A stretch of 36,416 bases of DNA from Planctomycetota bacterium (lineage in GTDB: Bacteria; Planctomycetota; UBA1135; UBA2386), in assembly GCA_020851075.1 (NCBI GenBank), contig JADZDL010000455.1, positions 1-36,416 on the forward strand, in the 5' to 3' direction. Below, in pieces: positions 8,101 through 16,179 of the stretch; the first letter of the stretch is position 1; each line of letters begins with the position of its first letter. The translations under genes were made by a program, and so were the position numbers. A model generated the notes under the pieces. It was given only the letters and a program-made list of their open reading frames with translations, made no database searches and had not been told where the DNA came from.

Positions 8101-9360
8101 ATGTCGATTCGTTCCCTCGACCGAGATCAGGTTCGCGCTGTGCGCATCCTGAGCCAGGGCCTGCCCATACCGCGCGCGGCGAAACTCCCGACCCAACTTG
8201 CGCAGAGCGGCTATCTGCGCACGCTGGGCGGCGCCGATGTCTACCTCGCGGCTCGCGCGCGCTTCCCGAAGATGCATCGCGGCGACCTCGAAGCGTTGGT
8301 GGTCGAGCACGAACTGCGTGTAACACCGGCCGTTCGCGGCTGCATCTACCTCGTGCCGCACGAAGACGCCGCGCTGTGCCTCTCGATCGCCAAAGAACAG
8401 AGCCGCGCGCGCGACGAACGCGACGCCGAGAAGTCGGGCATCAAGAAGGGCGAACTCGCCGACGTTGGCGATGCGATCGTTGCTGTGTTGCGCGCACAAG
8501 GCCCACAGACCACCGACGGCCTGCGGCGCGTGCTGCCGAAGGGCGTCGTGCGCAGCCTCGGCGACCGCGGCAAGAAGGTCGGCGTCAGCTCCACGTTGCC
8601 ACCCGCGCTGCGGCAGATGGAATTTGCGGGGCGCATCGAACGCACGCCGGTCGATGGCCATCTCGACCACGAAAAGTACCTCTGGGCGGTCACGGACAAG
8701 GATCCGTTCGCGAACGCCGACCTGCCCGCTGACACGGCACAACTGCACGCGCGCCTGTTCTCGCACTTCCTCGAACGCGCCGGCATCAGCACCCTGAAGG
8801 GCTTTTGCGACTGGTCCGGGCTCACGCAGCGCGATGCGAAGCTAGCACTTGCCCACACGCCGCACGAACTCGTGCGGGCCGAAGGTGTGGACGACGAAGC
8901 GCTCGCGGCACCGACACTCGGCGCGCGACTGCGCAAACTCGAGCAAGCCGCAGAAGCTGTCGCGCTGTTGCCGTTTGAAGACAATCTGGCGCATCACGCC
9001 GGCGGCATCGGTGCGCTCGTGCACGAGAGTGCCCACGACCTGCAAGTGCCCACGTGGGGCAACATGAAGCAGAAGAACGCGCGCGAGCCTCTGGGCACGG
9101 CCAAGCACGTGATGTTGCGCGCCATCCTGGCCGAAGGACGCGTGCGCGGGTTCTGGGAGTACGACCCCGATGCGAAGTGTGTGGTGACGCACCTGTTTGA
9201 TGCGCCGAGCAAGGCTACCCGTGCGGCGCTGGCGGCGGCGGCCGAAAGCCTCAGTGCCTTCTTGACCGACGAACTCGGCCACGGCCATTCGTTCTCACTC
9301 GACAACGACGACGAGCTGCGGCGCCGACTGGCTCTGCTCAGCAATCTCGGCAAGGCCTGA
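8101..9360 (+). CDS. Winged-helix DNA-binding protein of the AlkZ/YcaQ superfamily (HTH_42)
   Basis: A 419-residue cytoplasmic protein matching the HTH_42 superfamily, which includes the DNA glycosylases AlkZ and YcaQ. Recognisable blocks are the N-terminal 'RDQVRAVRILSQGL', the 'ADVYLAARARFP' helix, the 'CIYLVPHEDA' strand (about residues 80-95), tandem winged-helix segments at about 115-290, and a C-terminal beta domain with 'RGFWEYDPDAKCVV'. By eye the Q-x-Q or Q-x-D catalytic motif of known glycosylases is not found at the expected place before 'ADVYLA'. It may therefore bind DNA without the known chemistry. The open frame extends to 7957, but ATG 8101 is preferred because it leaves 49 bases to the divergent neighbour. 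An EI24 membrane gene starts four bases after the stop. Confidence 0.82.
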   Translation: MSIRSLDRDQVRAVRILSQGLPIPRAAKLPTQLAQSGYLRTLGGADVYLAARARFPKMHRGDLEALVVEHELRVTPAVRGCIYLVPHEDAALCLSIAKEQSRARDERDAEKSGIKKGELADVGDAIVAVLRAQGPQTTDGLRRVLPKGVVRSLGDRGKKVGVSSTLPPALRQMEFAGRIERTPVDGHLDHEKYLWAVTDKDPFANADLPADTAQLHARLFSHFLERAGISTLKGFCDWSGLTQRDAKLALAHTPHELVRAEGVDDEALAAPTLGARLRKLEQAAEAVALLPFEDNLAHHAGGIGALVHESAHDLQVPTWGNMKQKNAREPLGTAKHVMLRAILAEGRVRGFWEYDPDAKCVVTHLFDAPSKATRAALAAAAESLSAFLTDELGHGHSFSLDNDDELRRRLALLSNLGKA

Positions 9361-9364
9361 AACG

Positions 9365-10036
9365 ATGTTCACCGCCTTCATGCGCGCCATTGGCCAACTC
9401 ACCGATCCACCGATCCTGCGCGTGCTCGGCGGCAGCGTCATGCTCAGTGCCGCGTGCTTCGCCGCCGCGTGGTTTGGCATCGGCTGGTTGCTCACTTCCA
9501 TCCACCTGTGGGACGTTCCCGGTCTCGACACCGCCATCGCCGTGCTCGGTGGATTCGCCACCCTGATCCTGTCGTGGTTGCTGTTTCCGCTGCTCGTGAG
9601 CACGCTCCTCGGCCTCTTTCTCGACCGCGTCGCCAACGCTATCGAAGCAAGGCACTACCCACGCCTACCAGCCGCCAAGGGCCTGCCGTGGTGGCAAGGC
9701 CTCTGGTGCAGCGCACGTTTCCTCGGCCTCGTGATCGTGATGAACGTGCTGCTGTTGCTGCTCCTGTTCGTGCCGCCGCTCTACCCGGTCGGGTATGTCG
9801 TGGTGAACGGAATGCTGATCGGGCGTGAGTACTTCGACCTCATCGCCCTGCGTCGCGTGGATCCAACCACTGCGAAGACCCTGCGCAGACGATGCGGGAT
9901 CGATGTGTTCGTGATGGGCGCGATCGGCGCCGGACTGGCCATGGTGCCGCTCGTCAACCTGATCGCGCCAGTCGTGCTCACCGCGGCGATGGTGCACCGC
10001 TTCGAAGCGGCGCGAACTCAGGCTGGCGGCGGATAG
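9365..10036 (+). CDS. EI24-domain integral membrane protein (CysZ-like fold)
   Basis: A 223-residue membrane protein with about four to five hydrophobic segments (near residues 23-45, 58-85, 115-150 and 180-210). The block 'LFLDRVANAIEARHYP' at about residues 84-99 is typical of the EI24/CysZ family in bacteria. CysZ itself is a sulfate permease, but many bacterial EI24 proteins have no known substrate and nothing here links it to sulfate. It begins four bases after the winged-helix gene, so the two are almost certainly co-transcribed. Its last 19 bases overlap the end of the convergent universal stress gene. The family is clear; the function is open. Confidence 0.85.
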   Translation: MFTAFMRAIGQLTDPPILRVLGGSVMLSAACFAAAWFGIGWLLTSIHLWDVPGLDTAIAVLGGFATLILSWLLFPLLVSTLLGLFLDRVANAIEARHYPRLPAAKGLPWWQGLWCSARFLGLVIVMNVLLLLLLFVPPLYPVGYVVVNGMLIGREYFDLIALRRVDPTTAKTLRRRCGIDVFVMGAIGAGLAMVPLVNLIAPVVLTAAMVHRFEAARTQAGGG

Positions 10037-10452
10037 ACGATCACCGGCACGTGCGAGTGGCGGATCACGACTTCGGCGACCGAGCCAAGCAAGAGGCGCC
10101 GCAGTCCCGAACGACCGTGCGTCGCCATCGCCACGAAGTCGGCCTTCTCCTGCTGCGCAAAGTCGACGATCGCGCGCGACACATCGACCGCATCGATCAC
10201 CACCGCCTGCGCACAGAGTTCGCGACCAAACTCATCGGCGAGAGCGGCCATCGACTTCTCCCAGTCCACCTTGATCTGCCGGCGATCGGGATAGACGGCC
10301 ATCAGACCGCCACCCGTGGGCTCAAACGGCATGTCTTCGAGGACGGCGAGCAAGTGCACTTTCATGCCGAGCTTCTGAGCCAGTTCGCGCACCGGGGCAA
10401 AGGCCCGCTTCGATTCGGACGAGAGATCCGTGGTGAGAACGATGCCAGGCAT
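10018..10452 (-). CDS. Universal stress protein, UspA family
   Basis: A 144-residue single-domain UspA fold (Rossmann-like alpha/beta). The N-terminal strand 'MPGIVLTTDLSSES' carries the conserved Asp (D9), and the C-terminal 'THGRSGLRRLLLGS' at about 111-124 followed by 'VPVIVY' matches the ATP-binding version of the family (G-x9-G-S), except that the first glycine is Ala. It probably binds ATP in the cytoplasm and helps under stress. The frame extends to 10530, but ATG 10452 starts the conserved first strand. It is divergent from a two-CBS-domain gene, a pairing often seen for stress and energy-sensing modules. Its 3' end overlaps the EI24 gene by 19 bases. Confidence 0.92.
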   Translation of the reverse strand: MPGIVLTTDLSSESKRAFAPVRELAQKLGMKVHLLAVLEDMPFEPTGGGLMAVYPDRRQIKVDWEKSMAALADEFGRELCAQAVVIDAVDVSRAIVDFAQQEKADFVAMATHGRSGLRRLLLGSVAEVVIRHSHVPVIVYPPPA

Positions 10453-10630
10453 GATTGTGCTCCTTGCGGCCCAGGCGCGAGGTTCGACACGACCATCGCG
10501 GCGACACCTCAACGCATCTGCGTAGAGCATGCGCTACCAGGTCCGCACACGCCATCCGCACATGGTCTACCCGGAGCCTATTCATGAAACTTGGCACCCC
10601 AGGGGAGGTTCTAGAAGCAGAGGTAAACCG
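10453..10630. other. Divergent intergenic region between the Usp and CBS genes
   Basis: 178 bases that should carry both promoters. It contains TTGGCACCCCAGGGG near 10591-10605. The first six bases resemble a sigma-54 -24 box, but no -12 GC element is found at the right spacing. No promoter is claimed. Confidence 0.4.
10619..10624 (+). promoter_or_regulatory. Ribosome binding site for the CBS gene
   Basis: AGAGGT lies six bases before ATG 10631. This fixes the start of the CBS protein well inside the longer open frame that begins at 10529. Confidence 0.7.
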
Positions 10631-11134
10631 ATGAAGACGCTGACGAGAAGTGTGCTGCGCGAGCTCCCCGCTGACTTTGCGACGTTGTGCGCGAGCGACA
10701 TCATGCAGACCAACTTGATCACCGTTCGCGCGTCGGACCCCCTGGAGGAAGTCGAACGCACCCTGTCGGATGCGCACATCAGCGGGGTACCCGTGCTCGA
10801 CGACAACGACTCGATCATCGGCGTGCTGTCGATGACCGACCTCGTCAACAACTACGCCGAAGACGACGACCTGCCCGTCGGCGCGGACTATCGCGATCTC
10901 GAAGAGGACGCGGACCCGACCGAAGTCGTGGCCTATCGCCGCATGCCGGGTGACGCGCTCTGCGCCGGCGACCTGATGACGACGGAGATCAGCACGGTCA
11001 TGCCCACCGCCGGCCTGCGCGAAGTAGCGCGCACGATGGTCAACCATCAGGTGCATCGCGTTCTCGTCGTCGAGTGCGGCCGCGTGGTCGGCCTCATCAC
11101 CACACTCGACGTGCTGCGCGCACTGGCGAACTGA
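10631..11134 (+). CDS. Protein of two CBS domains
   Basis: A 167-residue protein made of a tandem CBS pair (Bateman module): CBS1 at about residues 20-75 ('ASDIMQTNLITVRASDPL', 'GVLSMTDLV') and CBS2 at about 110-165 ('AGDLMTTEISTVMPTAGL', 'GLITTLDVLRAL'). Such pairs bind adenosine nucleotides and report the energy state. No catalytic or transporter domain is attached, so it would act on a partner protein. Residues 76-108 between the domains are very acidic (EDDD, EEDADP). ATG 10631 is set by the AGAGGT ribosome site. It is divergent from a universal stress gene and ends only two bases from the stop of the convergent membrane gene. Confidence 0.92.
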   Translation: MKTLTRSVLRELPADFATLCASDIMQTNLITVRASDPLEEVERTLSDAHISGVPVLDDNDSIIGVLSMTDLVNNYAEDDDLPVGADYRDLEEDADPTEVVAYRRMPGDALCAGDLMTTEISTVMPTAGLREVARTMVNHQVHRVLVVECGRVVGLITTLDVLRALAN

Positions 11135-11136
11135 CG

Positions 11137-12369
11137 CTACCGGTTGCGCAGCTCGGCGAGGTCGTTGACGCCCAGCGCGGCCTCCACATCGGTGAGGCCG
11201 GCGGTGCCGAGGGACTGCAGCCGCTTCTCGTAACCCTCGCGCAGTTCGGAGGTCTGGAACTTCACGCCTTGCTGCTGGCTGAAGGACAGTAGCGCGAGCG
11301 TGATATCGCTGATCGCAACCATCGTGAGCAGGATGCTGCCGGCCGCTTCCACGAGCAGGTGCGCGATGGTCAGCGTGGAGAGCGGCGACTCCCAGAACAG
11401 ATAGATGAGCAGCAGCACCAGGCCTGCGCCGGTGAACGCGAGTGCCTGCCGGCGCATGCCATGCAGCACCGTGTGAATCTCCTCGGCGGTGTGCGGCCGC
11501 ACGAGATCGCGCGCGCGCCGCACGTAGACCACCGGCCCCATCGCGAGCAGGATGATGCCGGCGATCGCGAGGTACGAACCTTCGGCCTGACTCAGCAAGC
11601 ACAGCACGAGCAGGAGGAAGCCGGACATGAACGGCGCGAAGACCACCGTGAACCAACCCGGCGCCACAGCCTCGGGTAGCAGCGTCTTCAGGATCAGCGA
11701 CGAACGCATGATGCCTGGGAACAAGGCGAAGATCTTCGGCGCGATCGTCGCCAGGGACATGACCGCAAACATCGTCGCGAAGGCCGTGCGCAGCATCGCG
11801 CCAGTGCCCTCCGGCACCACGCGCTGCCCCCACTCGTTGACCTTGTCGAAGTGTGTGAAGTCGAGCGTCTTCGACCACGGCCATGCCATCACGGCGATCG
11901 GCACGACCAACGCCACGAGCCAGGCGTAGCGAGCCACTGTGCGCGTGCGCTTCACCACGCGCCAGCTCTTCGCCGCGTAGTAGACCATGGCGGCGATGCA
12001 GCCCTTCAGCAGCAGCATGAAGTACTGCAGGTCATCGAGCATCTCGATGTTCGTCTTGCCAACGATCTCCGTCACCTGTTCTGGGGTCGCCTGTTGCCCT
12101 TGCTGCCCCCAATTCTCCGCGAGCCCCTCGGCGATCGGCCGGTGATCCACAATGGCAAGGATCAGGCCAATCGTGAGCACCGTCGCCGCCACCCAGAGCG
12201 CCGCCCGCCGCCACGCCAGGTAATCCTGCGCCAGCGGATCGGTGATCGGCGTTGTGAACGTAGCGAGCTGTACGCGCTCCTCTTCCGAAGCGTGCTCGCG
12301 CTGAAAGTTCGCGGTAAGCGCCCTTACGAGAAACCGACGCGTCAGATCGAGAACCTTCGCTACGTCCAT
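11137..12369 (-). CDS. Polytopic membrane protein of unknown function
   Basis: A 410-residue protein. A soluble N-terminus (residues 1-50, 'MDVAKVLDLTRRFLVRALTAN') precedes about eight hydrophobic segments, including 'ALWVAATVLTIGLILAIV', 'YAWLVALVVPIAVMAW', 'GFLLLVLCLL', 'AGIILLAMGPVVYV' and 'GAGLVLLLIYLFW'. A charged cytoplasmic-looking C-terminal tail of about 45 residues follows ('ELREGYEKRLQSLG'). I do not recognise a family. ATG 12369 is chosen since the upstream part of the frame is low-complexity and the conserved-looking start follows it. It lies 55 bases downstream of the lipoprotein gene and may belong to the dehydratase transcript. Confidence 0.72.
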   Translation of the reverse strand: MDVAKVLDLTRRFLVRALTANFQREHASEEERVQLATFTTPITDPLAQDYLAWRRAALWVAATVLTIGLILAIVDHRPIAEGLAENWGQQGQQATPEQVTEIVGKTNIEMLDDLQYFMLLLKGCIAAMVYYAAKSWRVVKRTRTVARYAWLVALVVPIAVMAWPWSKTLDFTHFDKVNEWGQRVVPEGTGAMLRTAFATMFAVMSLATIAPKIFALFPGIMRSSLILKTLLPEAVAPGWFTVVFAPFMSGFLLLVLCLLSQAEGSYLAIAGIILLAMGPVVYVRRARDLVRPHTAEEIHTVLHGMRRQALAFTGAGLVLLLIYLFWESPLSTLTIAHLLVEAAGSILLTMVAISDITLALLSFSQQQGVKFQTSELREGYEKRLQSLGTAGLTDVEAALGVNDLAELRNR

Positions 12370-12424
12370 ACCAGCAGTATGAACGGCGATGGCGCGCGGG
12401 CAAGCGGCGGCGCAATCCGAGCGA

Positions 12425-13060
12425 TCAGGGCCGGACCACGCGCAGGCTGCGGAAGCGCCCGGTGTCGTCAAACGACCCGATACCAACGCGGCCAGCCCCT
12501 TCGGGAACCTCCGCCGTCAGGACCGGCGCCCCGCCGTCAAAGAACACCTTCACGTGCGTTCCTTCGCGCCGCACCTCGATGTCGTGCCAACCATCGCCCC
12601 AGGCCACACCTTCGGTGCGCGCCGTCGTCACGGGCCGGCGGTCGGCGCCGTCGACGAGCATCACGTGGTGGGCATTGTCGTCACCCTTGGTGGCGAGGTG
12701 CGCATAGGCAAAATGGGCTGCATCGCGGTAGGCAAACACAAACACGAGGTCGCGGTGCGCGTATTCGCGGCCGGTCTGCCGCGCCCTCACGCGCATCGTG
12801 AAGTCCTCAAAGTCGGCGTCGCGCACGAGCGCCAGAGCCAGCGGCGACCGGAATGGGGGCTGGTAGTGGCTCGGGCCGAGCAATTCGAGGCAACCGACGC
12901 CGTCCTCGGTGGACCACTGCCACGCGGTGACGTCGGTGAACTCCAGGCGCGGCTGTTCGGCTGCGCTCGCGAGCGGAGCGACCAGGGCCCGACTGCCCGG
13001 CAACGCACAGCCCGCGAGCAACGTGGCGAACACGAGAGAGACCTTGACGAGACCGTTCAT
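12425..13060 (-). CDS. Lipoprotein with a concanavalin-like (LamG/DUF1080-type) domain
   Basis: A 211-residue exported lipoprotein. The signal ends in the lipobox LLAGC, with the acylated Cys at residue 18. The mature part looks like a jelly-roll domain of the 3-keto-disaccharide hydrolase/LamG type: 'FEDFTMRVRARQ', 'VFVFAYRDAAHFAYAHLA', 'GWHDIEVRREGTHVKVFFDG', and the closing 'GRVGIGSFDDTGRFRSLRV'. The domain commonly binds or cleaves glycans; no catalytic residue can be assigned here. Its ATG overlaps the stop of the dehydratase gene by four bases (ATGA), which implies translational coupling, although the two roles do not obviously match. The fold is inferred by eye. Confidence 0.78.
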   Translation of the reverse strand: MNGLVKVSLVFATLLAGCALPGSRALVAPLASAAEQPRLEFTDVTAWQWSTEDGVGCLELLGPSHYQPPFRSPLALALVRDADFEDFTMRVRARQTGREYAHRDLVFVFAYRDAAHFAYAHLATKGDDNAHHVMLVDGADRRPVTTARTEGVAWGDGWHDIEVRREGTHVKVFFDGGAPVLTAEVPEGAGRVGIGSFDDTGRFRSLRVVRP

Positions 13061-13989
13061 TGCATCCACCGGAAATCTGTGTTGCCACCACTGAGGATCA
13101 TGCCGACGCGCTTGCCGCGCAGTTCGGGGGCAATCGCGCGCAGGCAGGCTAGCACCGTGGCCGCACTTGGCTCGACGACGATCTTCATGCGCTGCAGGAA
13201 GAACTTCGCGGCGTCGAGCATCGCCGATTCGGAGCACGTGAGGACCCGCACGGCGTGTTGTTTGAGGAGTCGGAAGTTGGGTTCGCCGAGTCCCGTCATC
13301 AGGCCATCGGCCCAACTCTTCGCGCCATCGACGCGCGGCTGGCGCACACCGGTCGCCATGGAGCGCGCTGCGTCATCGACGGCTTCGGGCTCGGCGCCGA
13401 GCATCATCGCCTGAGGCCGCAGCGACCGCATGACCACGGCGGTGCCAGCACAGAGTCCCCCGCCGCCAACGGGCGTGATGAGCGCATCGAGGTCGGGAAC
13501 GGCCTCGAGCAGCTCCAGCGCGGCGGTGCCCTGGCCCGCGATCACGTGCGCATTCTCGAAGGGATGCACCATCTCCGCGCCGGTCTCCTGCTGCAGCCGC
13601 GCGCACACCGCATCGCGTTCGCTCGCCTTGCAGAAGTGCACGCTGGCGCCGTAGCTCTTCACGGCGGCGATCTTCACTTCCGGCGCGGTGTCGGGCATCA
13701 CGACCGTGCATGGCACGCCGCGCGCACGCGCTGCGTAGGCAAGAGCCGCCCCATGGTTGCCGCTGCTGTGGGTGATCACGCCGCGCTGTGCGGTCGCCGC
13801 ATCGAGCGCAAAGACGGCATTGCAGGCACCGCGCGCCTTGAAGGCGCCGCACTTCTGCAGGTTCTCACACTTCGCAAACAACGACGCGCCAAACTCGCGG
13901 TCGAGCGTCGCCGAAGTCAGCACCGGGGTGCGGTGCACGAAGTCGCGAATGCGCAGAGCGGCAGCCTGGATGTCGGCCAGAGTGGTCAC
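13057..13989 (-). CDS. Threonine/serine dehydratase-like PLP enzyme
   Basis: A 310-residue fold-type II PLP enzyme. The Schiff-base lysine is K51 in 'GAFKARGA'; the substrate loop 'SSGNHG' is at 75-80; the phosphate-binding 'GGGGL' is at 175-179; and the C-terminal 'SGGNTD' contacts the pyridine ring. There is no C-terminal ACT regulatory domain, so this is the short catabolic, serine racemase-like or hydroxyaspartate ammonia-lyase-like type rather than biosynthetic IlvA. The expected reaction is removal of ammonia from L-threonine or L-serine, possibly with racemase activity. ATG 13989 directly starts the conserved 'LADIQAAALRI' helix. It is the first gene of a minus-strand run with the lipoprotein. 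Substrate choice cannot be read from the sequence. Confidence 0.9.
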   Translation of the reverse strand: MTTLADIQAAALRIRDFVHRTPVLTSATLDREFGASLFAKCENLQKCGAFKARGACNAVFALDAATAQRGVITHSSGNHGAALAYAARARGVPCTVVMPDTAPEVKIAAVKSYGASVHFCKASERDAVCARLQQETGAEMVHPFENAHVIAGQGTAALELLEAVPDLDALITPVGGGGLCAGTAVVMRSLRPQAMMLGAEPEAVDDAARSMATGVRQPRVDGAKSWADGLMTGLGEPNFRLLKQHAVRVLTCSESAMLDAAKFFLQRMKIVVEPSAATVLACLRAIAPELRGKRVGMILSGGNTDFRWMQ

Positions 13990-14046
13990 GGCGCGAATGT
14001 TACCGGCGCCGCGACCATCTTCCTCTATCCCGACTCGATCCGCCGA

Positions 14047-16179
14047 TCAGCCTGGCTGCACGCGCAGGCGACCGTTCTTGCGCTCGACGTCGAAGACCTT
14101 GTTGCCGAGCGGCATGCCCTGCAACTTGAAGTCGATCGCCTCGCCGATCGGATCGTCCTGCACCTCGCCGTAGCGAATCGCAAAGCCGCAGGCGATGCGG
14201 AACACGTTGTCGAGCACGAACGCGTTCGTGTAGAGGTCGATGCCGCGATAGCGCGAACCGATGCCCGTCTCCGGGTGGTAGTGCTCAAACGAGTTTGGCA
14301 GTTCGGTGCCTTCGGCCTGGCCGCTCAGCATCGAGATCGTCTTCTTCAGCAACTCGCCGGCGAGCTTCTGCGCGCGCTTATTGCCGCGCTCGGCCCAATA
14401 GGTGAGGCCTTCGAGGATGTGGCTGTTGAGCATCGGCCAGACGCGGCCGTTCCACGGGCAACCCTTGCGCGTGCCCTTCCAGCGCCCCGTGGCGTCGAAG
14501 GTCGAATCGCTCATCGAGATGCTCGGCACCGGATACTTGGTCCAGAACTCCTCGCGATCGGACAGCGTGTCGAGCATGCGCTCAACCTGCTTTGGATTCG
14601 GGATGTCCGTGGCCAGTGGGTAGAAGCCGACGGCCGCCTTGACGTTGGTCTTGCGGCGGTTGTCAGGATCGAGATCCATGAACAAGCCGGCCTTCTCGTC
14701 CCACATCTTCTTGCGGATCATGTCGAGGATGACCTCGGCCTCGGCCTGGAACCGATTGGCCATGGCCTTCTCCTGGATCTCCTCCGCAACCTTGTGCAGC
14801 CACTTCACCATCCGGTAGCGGAACACCGACGCGTCGATGCCCTTGAGCCGGAACTGCTCGGTGAACTCGATGGCGCGGTCGGCCTTGTCGTCGATCACCG
14901 TGTAACGGCGCGAGAACTCCTGACCGGCTTCGAAGTGGTTGACGATATCCGTGAGGCCGCTGCCTTCCGGATCGCGGTTGTTGGCGAGCCACTTCACGTA
15001 GCGCTGCATCGACATCAACACGGCCTTCTTGGTGGCCTTGTCGGGATGCATCGCGTCGAGCGCCTCGAAACCACCACCCCAGTCGGCGTGGTAGAAGTCG
15101 TTGGCGTTGAGGCCACTCATGAACACGCGGCCAGGCACCTGCCCGTTGTGATGGATGTTCTCGAAGAACACCTTCAAGCAGCCGCGCGCCAGGGTCGGAT
15201 CCTGCAGCCAGCGCGCCTCGCGCATGATCGACGGCGTGCTGAATGCCGTCGGCTGGTGGAACGGCCCGTTGCCTTCGCACACCGAGGCCGACGAGAAGTT
15301 GCCAGCACCGTGCGGTTGGCGCAGCAGGCACAGCAACTCGAAGCGATGGCGAACCACCCGCTCCAGCTCCTTGTTATCGCAGCTGAAGCGCGGGACCTTG
15401 TCCCAGAACGCCTGGTAGCCGTTCTCGTCCTTGGTGTCCGGACGGCGCGCGCGGAAGTTGACGCCCTTGCCCTTGAACACGACGTTGGCTTCGAAGCGAT
15501 GCTGCGCCTTGCCGCCGGCCTTCAGACTGACCGGGCGGAACAAACCGGCGTAGACGCGCGAACCCGCGATGATCGGACTCGGCTTCTCCATCGGGCGCTT
15601 GGCGCGCGGCGTCGGCAGCCCGTCCATCTCAAACCAAGGCGTCTCCTCGAAGTCGGGGCGATCGCTGCCACCTTCGGCGAAGTAACCCTGCAGACAACGC
15701 GCGCCCTTGCTGTCAGGGCTGCTGTAGTGGATGTCGGCGGGCACGTCGGCCGTGTCGCCAGTCTTCAGCATGCGGCGGATCCGGAAACTGTCGCCTTCGA
15801 GCGACACCGGCTCCCCTTCGGGATCCGTCGTCGTCCACTGCACGACCGTGATCTCACGATCGACCTTGGCAGTGTTCGTGAGCTCGATCTCGGAGACGAA
15901 GCGATCGTCCTGCGCCACCAGCCGGCGCTCGGTGATCTTCAGACCACCCGCCTCTTCGAACGTGAACAACGCCCGGCCATGCTCGTGCACGACCTGCTTG
16001 CACTGCAGGGCGAGCGGCTTACCGTTCTCCAGGAAGGAGAGGAAGAAGACCGAGGGAACCAGGGCGTTGCCGATGTGCGCTTCGTCCGGAAACCCTGGCG
16101 CTTCGAGGAAGCGAGGGAAGCGGGGCGCATAGAGGCAGTAGCCACCCCCGGCGAGCGCAAACTTTTTCTTCTGATTCAT
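14047..16179 (-). CDS. Cytoplasmic GH63/MGH1-like glycoside hydrolase
   Basis: A 710-residue protein without a signal peptide. The first 260 residues are beta-rich ('VSEIELTNTAKVDREITVVQWTT' region, about 90-115) and resemble the N-terminal sandwich of amylo-1,6-glucosidase-like proteins. Residues about 270-690 form a likely (alpha/alpha)6 barrel, with 'NGQVPGRVFMSG', 'FYHADWGGGFEALDAM', 'WNGRVWPMLNSH' (about 576-587) and 'SFEHYHPETG' (about 630-639). The last is reminiscent of the general-base block of GH63 and mannosylglycerate hydrolases, with E632 as the candidate. Substrate is unknown; alpha-glucosides, trehalose-type sugars or a compatible solute are possible. The start at ATG 16179 follows a noticeably AT-richer leader. 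Confidence 0.8.
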   Translation of the reverse strand: MNQKKKFALAGGGYCLYAPRFPRFLEAPGFPDEAHIGNALVPSVFFLSFLENGKPLALQCKQVVHEHGRALFTFEEAGGLKITERRLVAQDDRFVSEIELTNTAKVDREITVVQWTTTDPEGEPVSLEGDSFRIRRMLKTGDTADVPADIHYSSPDSKGARCLQGYFAEGGSDRPDFEETPWFEMDGLPTPRAKRPMEKPSPIIAGSRVYAGLFRPVSLKAGGKAQHRFEANVVFKGKGVNFRARRPDTKDENGYQAFWDKVPRFSCDNKELERVVRHRFELLCLLRQPHGAGNFSSASVCEGNGPFHQPTAFSTPSIMREARWLQDPTLARGCLKVFFENIHHNGQVPGRVFMSGLNANDFYHADWGGGFEALDAMHPDKATKKAVLMSMQRYVKWLANNRDPEGSGLTDIVNHFEAGQEFSRRYTVIDDKADRAIEFTEQFRLKGIDASVFRYRMVKWLHKVAEEIQEKAMANRFQAEAEVILDMIRKKMWDEKAGLFMDLDPDNRRKTNVKAAVGFYPLATDIPNPKQVERMLDTLSDREEFWTKYPVPSISMSDSTFDATGRWKGTRKGCPWNGRVWPMLNSHILEGLTYWAERGNKRAQKLAGELLKKTISMLSGQAEGTELPNSFEHYHPETGIGSRYRGIDLYTNAFVLDNVFRIACGFAIRYGEVQDDPIGEAIDFKLQGMPLGNKVFDVERKNGRLRVQPG

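Noticed and set aside
10591..10605. Possible sigma-54 promoter (TTGGCAC...)
   Set aside because: The -12 GC element at the needed spacing is missing.
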